Below are positions 59,398-64,000 of a DNA stretch of 64,000 nucleotides, piece by piece. This DNA is from Chitinophaga agrisoli (GTDB lineage: Bacteria > Bacteroidota > Bacteroidia > Chitinophagales > Chitinophagaceae): NCBI RefSeq assembly GCF_008386695.1, contig NZ_VUOC01000002.1:1666481-1730480 (forward strand), given 5' to 3'. The translations under genes and the position numbers were made by a program. The notes under the pieces were generated by a model, which made no database searches, was not told the DNA's origin, and worked only from the letters and a program-made list of their open reading frames with translations. Position 1 is the first letter of the stretch; the number at the start of each line of letters is the position of its first letter.

Positions 59398-62052
59398 CTA
59401 ATCATTCACCAAAAAAGCTACGGGAAATTTATCCAATAGGGCAGTTGACAGCTGCCCTTCTTTTATATCCACCTTTTCCGCTGTAAAGATATTTCGCCAT
59501 TGCCGCGGTGCGTCTTCCGGCAGCACCAGGTCCTGCGGTATGCCTTCGCGGCCCACTGCGGCAGCATTTAATAACGGCGCCATGATCAGGCACCATTGCT
59601 CCTGCTCCCGCCGGGCATAGGCCATTACTGTTTGCGTACCCCGGCTGTAGATGGGCAGATAGGCGCCTTTTGTAAACAGGATTGCCCGCTCCCGCCTTGC
59701 CTGTAAAGCTTTCCAGGTTACGTACAGCTTCTCCATACCTAGTTGCCGGTTGTCTTGCAGAAATGATAACACGCTATCAATCCCCTTATTTTCCAGCAAC
59801 TGCAGCTTGCGCAAATACTGTTTACGCTGCTGATAATCTACCGGGCGGCGGTTATCCGGGTCTACAAAACTAAGGTCCCATAATTCACAACCCTGGTAGG
59901 TATCCGGTATGCCGGGCGCGGTGATCTTAATAAGCGTTTGCGTTAAGGAATAGATACAAGCCTGCCGGTTGATCTTTTCCACATACGCCCCTATGCTGTC
60001 TTCAAAAGGATGATCTGCGGCAAACAGGTTCGCTATGAACTGCAGGCAGGCTTTTTCATATTCCTCGTTGGGAGACGACCAGTTGCTATGCACTTTTGCC
60101 TCGCGCAGCACCTTTACCATATAGTCAGATAACCTTTCAATGAACGCCTTTGTCACCACGCCATCCGCCGGAAAACCGGAAATAACGGACTGGTAGATGA
60201 AGTACTCGTCATTCATATCCGGCCCGGTCTCTTCGCTAAAAGGTTTATTGATGCAATGCCAGTGCTGCACCTGTTGTATCCACTGGTTAGGGCAAAGCGT
60301 CAGCACATTCAGGCGGATGCGCCCATCCTCGCCCCGTTTGGTATCATGCGTGGCGGTAGTGCTTAGTGACAATGGGTGGAAACGCTGTCTATGCGCGGCG
60401 TGTTCATGAAAGCGGTCCAGCGAGCATTTGCAGCCTTCCGGCGCATCGCCCACTTCATTATGTGAAAGCAGTGCATTGTACACGTAAAAAGTAGTATCCT
60501 CCACGCCTTTCGCGGTAAGCGGCCCGGTAAACTGCATTACCCGTTGCAGGAAACGTAGGCCGGCCTCACTTTTCTTTTCCTGCTCCCACCAGGTGCGGAT
60601 GATATCAAAAACGCGGGTAAGGGAAGGGTTGCACCGGATAGCGCCATCCAACGCATACTCCAGCAGGGAAATACTGCGTATGCTCAGCGGCCAGCGCACG
60701 GGGTAAATGCGGTATACCGGCATATGTATCATAAAAAGTCCCAGGGCTTGCTGCAGTTCTTCCTGTGCTACCTTACGGTCTGCCAGGCCCAGTTCATAAC
60801 AATACCTTACCAGGTTATCCCATTCCCCTTTCATCTGGGTTTCCAGTATCAGCTTTTTTTTGCTGATGACCAGGCGGTCATATTTAGCCAGGTCCGGGAA
60901 CTGGCTGCGGTAAAAGCGATTGATGGTCTCCAGCCCCTGCTGATCAGTGAGCAGCTGGCTCACATCACCCAGGAACTCATAGCCGGTGCTGCCCTGCATG
61001 GGCCATTCCCGGGGCAGGGTCTCGTTGCCGGCCAGTATCTTTTCTGCAATGATATAACACTCTTCTCCCATCAGTTCCCGCAACCGTTGCAGATAAGCGC
61101 CGGGGTCCTGCAGGCCGTCTATATGGTCAACACGCACCCCCTGTATCAGCCCTTCTTTATACAACTCATGCAAAAAGCTGTGGTATTCGTCAAATACGGC
61201 CGGGTCTTCCATGCGCAGCGCAATCAATCCATTTACAGTAAAAAAGCGGCGGTAGTTAATACGGGTTTCTGCCTCCTGCCAGTAAGTAAAACTATAGTAC
61301 TGGCGCTCCAGTACGGCGGTAAGCAGCGTTATATCCCCGTTGATCTTTTCTGTAAGCGCCTGCCAGAAGCCCTCCTTTGCGGCCGCCATGGCGGCTGCTT
61401 TTTTACGCTGCCATACTAACATAGGCTGCGGCTTATCCAGTTCTTGCTGCAGCTCCTGCAGCCATTCCTGCGTTTCCGTTTCTTCGTGCGGCAATAGCTG
61501 CAACAGCAGTTCATACGCGGGCGTAGATAAGGGGAACAAGAGCGTACCATATTGTATGCTCCAACCCTCCGGCGAAAAGATCAGTTGTATTTCGCCGGCC
61601 TTCAGGCTATCCTCCAGGGACTGGCCCAGGAAAGGTAACATCAGTTTACCGGTAAGCGCCGGATCCGGATGGTTCCAGTCTATATCAAAATAATTATAGT
61701 AAGGCGACAATGGTCCTCTTTCCAGCACATCCATTAAACGGGTGTTGGCCGGGTGCAGGGCCATATGATTGGGTACTATGTCCTGTACCCAGTTCATACC
61801 CAGCGATTGCAGGTGACGGTGCAGGCTACGCAGCTCGTCAACGGTGCCAATAGCGGGGTTAATAAGGTGCGGGTCCGTAATATCGTACCCGTGTGTGCTG
61901 CCAGGGGCAGCGTTAAAAATAGGCGAGGCATAAATAGTGGTAATGCCCAGCTCATGCAAATAGTCTATTTGTTCTTCCAGGTGCCTGAAAGTAAAGTCTG
62001 CATTGAACTGCAAACGGTAAGTAGCTACTGGGGCAAAGACTTCTTGTTTCAT
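59398..62052 (-). CDS. treY: Maltooligosyl trehalose synthase
   Basis: 884 residues from the ATG at 62050-62052; a GTG at 62068-62070 that overlaps the treZ stop is an alternative start. GH13 family enzyme that turns the reducing-end alpha-1,4 bond of malto-oligosaccharides into a trehalose-type alpha-1,1 bond. Blocks: ATYRLQFNADFTFRHLEEQIDYL, TTIYASPIFNAAPGSTHGYDI, VQDIVPNHMAL, VRVDHIDGLQDP (nucleophile), CYIIAEKILAGNETL (acid), STTATHDTKRGEDGRIRLNVL and TAPGIPDTYQGCELWDLSFVDPDNRR, all characteristic of TreY. It follows treZ directly. Confidence 0.96.
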   Translation of the reverse strand: MKQEVFAPVATYRLQFNADFTFRHLEEQIDYLHELGITTIYASPIFNAAPGSTHGYDITDPHLINPAIGTVDELRSLHRHLQSLGMNWVQDIVPNHMALHPANTRLMDVLERGPLSPYYNYFDIDWNHPDPALTGKLMLPFLGQSLEDSLKAGEIQLIFSPEGWSIQYGTLLFPLSTPAYELLLQLLPHEETETQEWLQELQQELDKPQPMLVWQRKKAAAMAAAKEGFWQALTEKINGDITLLTAVLERQYYSFTYWQEAETRINYRRFFTVNGLIALRMEDPAVFDEYHSFLHELYKEGLIQGVRVDHIDGLQDPGAYLQRLRELMGEECYIIAEKILAGNETLPREWPMQGSTGYEFLGDVSQLLTDQQGLETINRFYRSQFPDLAKYDRLVISKKKLILETQMKGEWDNLVRYCYELGLADRKVAQEELQQALGLFMIHMPVYRIYPVRWPLSIRSISLLEYALDGAIRCNPSLTRVFDIIRTWWEQEKKSEAGLRFLQRVMQFTGPLTAKGVEDTTFYVYNALLSHNEVGDAPEGCKCSLDRFHEHAAHRQRFHPLSLSTTATHDTKRGEDGRIRLNVLTLCPNQWIQQVQHWHCINKPFSEETGPDMNDEYFIYQSVISGFPADGVVTKAFIERLSDYMVKVLREAKVHSNWSSPNEEYEKACLQFIANLFAADHPFEDSIGAYVEKINRQACIYSLTQTLIKITAPGIPDTYQGCELWDLSFVDPDNRRPVDYQQRKQYLRKLQLLENKGIDSVLSFLQDNRQLGMEKLYVTWKALQARRERAILFTKGAYLPIYSRGTQTVMAYARREQEQWCLIMAPLLNAAAVGREGIPQDLVLPEDAPRQWRNIFTAEKVDIKEGQLSTALLDKFPVAFLVND

Positions 62053-62069
62053 GGTTAACGGTTTGAACA

Positions 62070-63905
62070 CTAGATCATTTCATACACAACAGCAGATAAA
62101 GGCTGTATACTCATTGTTCCGCCGGTGGCAGCTTCGTCCGGCGCCAATGCGCCCGGGCCGTTCCACTGCTCACCGGCAGAATCAAATAATTTACGGAGTT
62201 TGATGGCCGATGGCGGATGCCAGGCCTGTTCTGTTTTGCTGAAATTGAGCAATAACAGCAGGGCTTCCTTTCCAGGGCTCCTGCGCTCTATTACCAGCAC
62301 TGCGTTATTAACAGGTGCATGCACCTTAGTATTACTACGCTGGCGGTTTCGTAAGGCAGCATGCGTTTTCCGCAGGTTGATCAGGAACTGGTATAATGCC
62401 AGCAATGCGGCATGCTCTCCTGCCTGCGTTTGCCAGCTAAGCTTAGCAGATGCAAATACCTCTTCCGCCTGGGGATCCTGCGCTTCCCCATTCAGATGGA
62501 ATGCCGCGAACTCCCTTTTCCGCCCTTCGCGCACAGCCTGCACCAGGTCTGCATCCTCAAACGAACAGAAGAAGGGGAACGGATTTTTTTCGCCATATTC
62601 CTCGCCCATGAACAACAGCGGCACAAAAGGCGATAGCAGTAAGGCCGCCGCAGACAGCTTCTGCGCTTCAAATGGTAATAGTACGCCCAGGCGCTCACCC
62701 AACATGCGGTTACCAATCTGATCATGGTTCTGGATGAAAGTAACAAAGCGGGTGTAGGCATGCTGATCCGGCTTTACGCCAAATTTCCGTTTGCGGTGCA
62801 CGGAGTACTGGCCGGTATATACATATGCATCCGCATAGGATTTAGCGAGTAAGGCCAGGTCTCCAAAGTCTTCATAATATCCCTGTTGTTCGCCGGTGAG
62901 GCAGCTGTGCAGGGCATGATGGAACTCATCCACCCATTGCGCATCCAGGCCATAACCGCCATTGGGTATGGGCGTAATGTAGCGGGGATTATTGAGATCT
63001 ATTTCGCCTATCAGTGTCTTTTTACGGCCCGTACGCATCTCCAGTTCCTGCACGGCGGCCGCCAACTCCTGCGTAAAGTGCAGGGCGCTGCTGTCCCAAT
63101 AAGCATGCACAGCATCCAGCCGCAGCCCGTCTATATGAAACTCGTCCAGCCACATAAGGGCGTTCTGTATGTAAAAGGCGCGCACAGGGTCGCAGCAGGC
63201 ATCGTCAAAATTGATGGCCTTTCCCCAGGGCGTATGATATTTATCCGTAAAATAAGGGCCGTAATCACCCAGGTAATTACCCTCTGGCCCCTGGTGATTG
63301 TATACTACATCCAGGATCACCGCCATGCCCAATTTATGCGCGGCATTTACCAGCTTTTTAAGATCATTGATATTGCCATAGGTATTTTGCAATGCGTAGG
63401 GAAACACGCCATCATACCCCCAGTTACGGTTGCCGGGGAACTGTGCTACGGGCATTATCTCAATAGCGGTGATACCCAGTTCCTGCAGCCATGGCAGGCG
63501 GGTGGTCAATGCATCTATCGTGCCCTCCGGCGTAAACGTGCCAATATGCAGCTCATACAGGATCATGTCGGCAGTATCCATGCCCTTCCATTGTGCATCT
63601 GTAAAGCTAAAACCGGCAGGGTCCGTAACAGCAGAAGGGCCGTGTACGCCCTGTGGCTGCCAGCGGGAGGCCGGATCAGGCCTTTGGAGATCATTGTCCA
63701 GCACAAATTGATACAATGTGCCTGCCCCTATGCCTGGTATCTGTACCTCCCAGTAACCTTCCCCATCGCGCTCCATGGCGTAGGTAGCATTGCTTTCTGG
63801 TAACAGCAGCGCCAGCTTTTCCCTGAATGGCGCCCATACCCGGAAAGTGCATATGCCGCTGGCTGCCAGCAGCGCGCCTGTTTGTTTATACGTGCTTGTC
63901 GCCAT
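62070..63905 (-). CDS. treZ: Malto-oligosyltrehalose trehalohydrolase
   Basis: 611 residues. Releases trehalose from the maltooligosyl-trehalose made by TreY. N-terminal CBM48-like domain (CTFRVWAPFREKLALLLP), GH13 barrel with [32 protein letters not shown] (region I, TreZ-type), HIDGLRLDAVHAYWD (nucleophile), TLIGEIDLNNPRY (acid), FIQNHDQIGNRMLGERL (IV) and LLFMGEEYGEKNPFPFFC. It overlaps the end of malQ by 20 bases and is followed by treY, giving a malQ-treZ-treY operon. Confidence 0.96.
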   Translation of the reverse strand: MATSTYKQTGALLAASGICTFRVWAPFREKLALLLPESNATYAMERDGEGYWEVQIPGIGAGTLYQFVLDNDLQRPDPASRWQPQGVHGPSAVTDPAGFSFTDAQWKGMDTADMILYELHIGTFTPEGTIDALTTRLPWLQELGITAIEIMPVAQFPGNRNWGYDGVFPYALQNTYGNINDLKKLVNAAHKLGMAVILDVVYNHQGPEGNYLGDYGPYFTDKYHTPWGKAINFDDACCDPVRAFYIQNALMWLDEFHIDGLRLDAVHAYWDSSALHFTQELAAAVQELEMRTGRKKTLIGEIDLNNPRYITPIPNGGYGLDAQWVDEFHHALHSCLTGEQQGYYEDFGDLALLAKSYADAYVYTGQYSVHRKRKFGVKPDQHAYTRFVTFIQNHDQIGNRMLGERLGVLLPFEAQKLSAAALLLSPFVPLLFMGEEYGEKNPFPFFCSFEDADLVQAVREGRKREFAAFHLNGEAQDPQAEEVFASAKLSWQTQAGEHAALLALYQFLINLRKTHAALRNRQRSNTKVHAPVNNAVLVIERRSPGKEALLLLLNFSKTEQAWHPPSAIKLRKLFDSAGEQWNGPGALAPDEAATGGTMSIQPLSAVVYEMI

Positions 63906-64000
63906 TGGTCCGTATTCTGTTGTAGGTTTGCGCCCACGTTTTTAAACGTTGCATAATTGTATCATTGAACTGGCCGGGCAGCATACGCCATTGCCAGTTG
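63886..64000 (-). CDS. malQ: 4-alpha-glucanotransferase, C-terminal fragment (cut by window)
   Basis: Only the last 37 codons are in the window, ending at TAA 63886-63888. The peptide begins NWQWRMLPGQFNDTIMQRL and continues KTWAQTYNR, the usual MalQ ending (NWxWRxxPG, L..A..Y.R). MalQ disproportionates malto-oligosaccharides and would supply longer chains to TreY. It overlaps the treZ start by 20 bases, so both are in one operon. Identification rests on a short stretch. Confidence 0.6.
   Translation of the reverse strand, partial: NWQWRMLPGQFNDTIMQRLKTWAQTYNRIRTNGDKHV

Noticed and set aside
1-64000. Search for CRISPR arrays, tRNA/rRNA genes, IS elements or phage genes
   Set aside because: No spaced direct repeats, cloverleaf sequences, transposase motifs or phage structural operon were seen. 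The tail-fibre-like gene at 53514-54224 has a signal peptide and no phage neighbours.

Overview
The window looks like chromosome from a Bacteroidota bacterium close to Chitinophaga (Chitinophagaceae). This is inferred from two SusC/SusD pairs, type IX secretion sorting tails, an ECF sigma/FecR pair, a modular chitinase, TAnnTTTG promoter boxes without Shine-Dalgarno sites, and even base composition. No RNA gene, IS element, phage block or CRISPR array was seen. Most genes lie on the minus strand, so operons read from high to low coordinate.

Layout. 1-6.3 kb: a cut-off purple-acid-phosphatase-like enzyme, a di-haem cytochrome c peroxidase, a TPR/HTH regulator, a DUF2809 protein, and a divergent HxlR/membrane-protein pair. 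6.3-10 kb: a KaiC-KaiB-KaiB-histidine kinase operon without kaiA. 10.3-18.2 kb: a polysaccharide utilization locus (SusC, SusD, two GH99-like enzymes). 18.3-22.6 kb: a four-gene SGNH-SxtJ-DUF5989-carbamoyltransferase cassette; the 49-residue DUF5989 gene is easily missed. 22.7-25.2 kb: a LamG/kelch membrane protein with a cytoplasmic winged-helix/BTAD-like DNA-binding end. 25.3-29.8 kb: a DUF4350-like secreted protein and a 1209-residue GH19-GH18 chitinase. 30-41.6 kb: ECF sigma, FecR, SusC, SusD and a zinc metalloprotease, with a T9SS-exported tandem hydrolase-like gene set on the opposite strand between sigma and anti-sigma. 41.8-57.2 kb: mixed housekeeping, regulatory and envelope genes. 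57.2-64 kb: a glycogen/trehalose block (glgX, treY, treZ, end of malQ).

Best candidate for an undescribed system: the transmembrane kelch/DNA-binding protein lies directly upstream of the SGNH-SxtJ-DUF5989-carbamoyltransferase cassette. A 29-bp element, identical at 22 of 29 positions and with TTA steps spaced about one helical turn, occurs both before that cassette (22661-22689) and before the SusC gene of the GH99-like locus (18221-18249). This suggests, but does not prove, that one glycan-sensing membrane regulator controls both. The Kai operon and the tandem secreted hydrolase are the next most interesting items.
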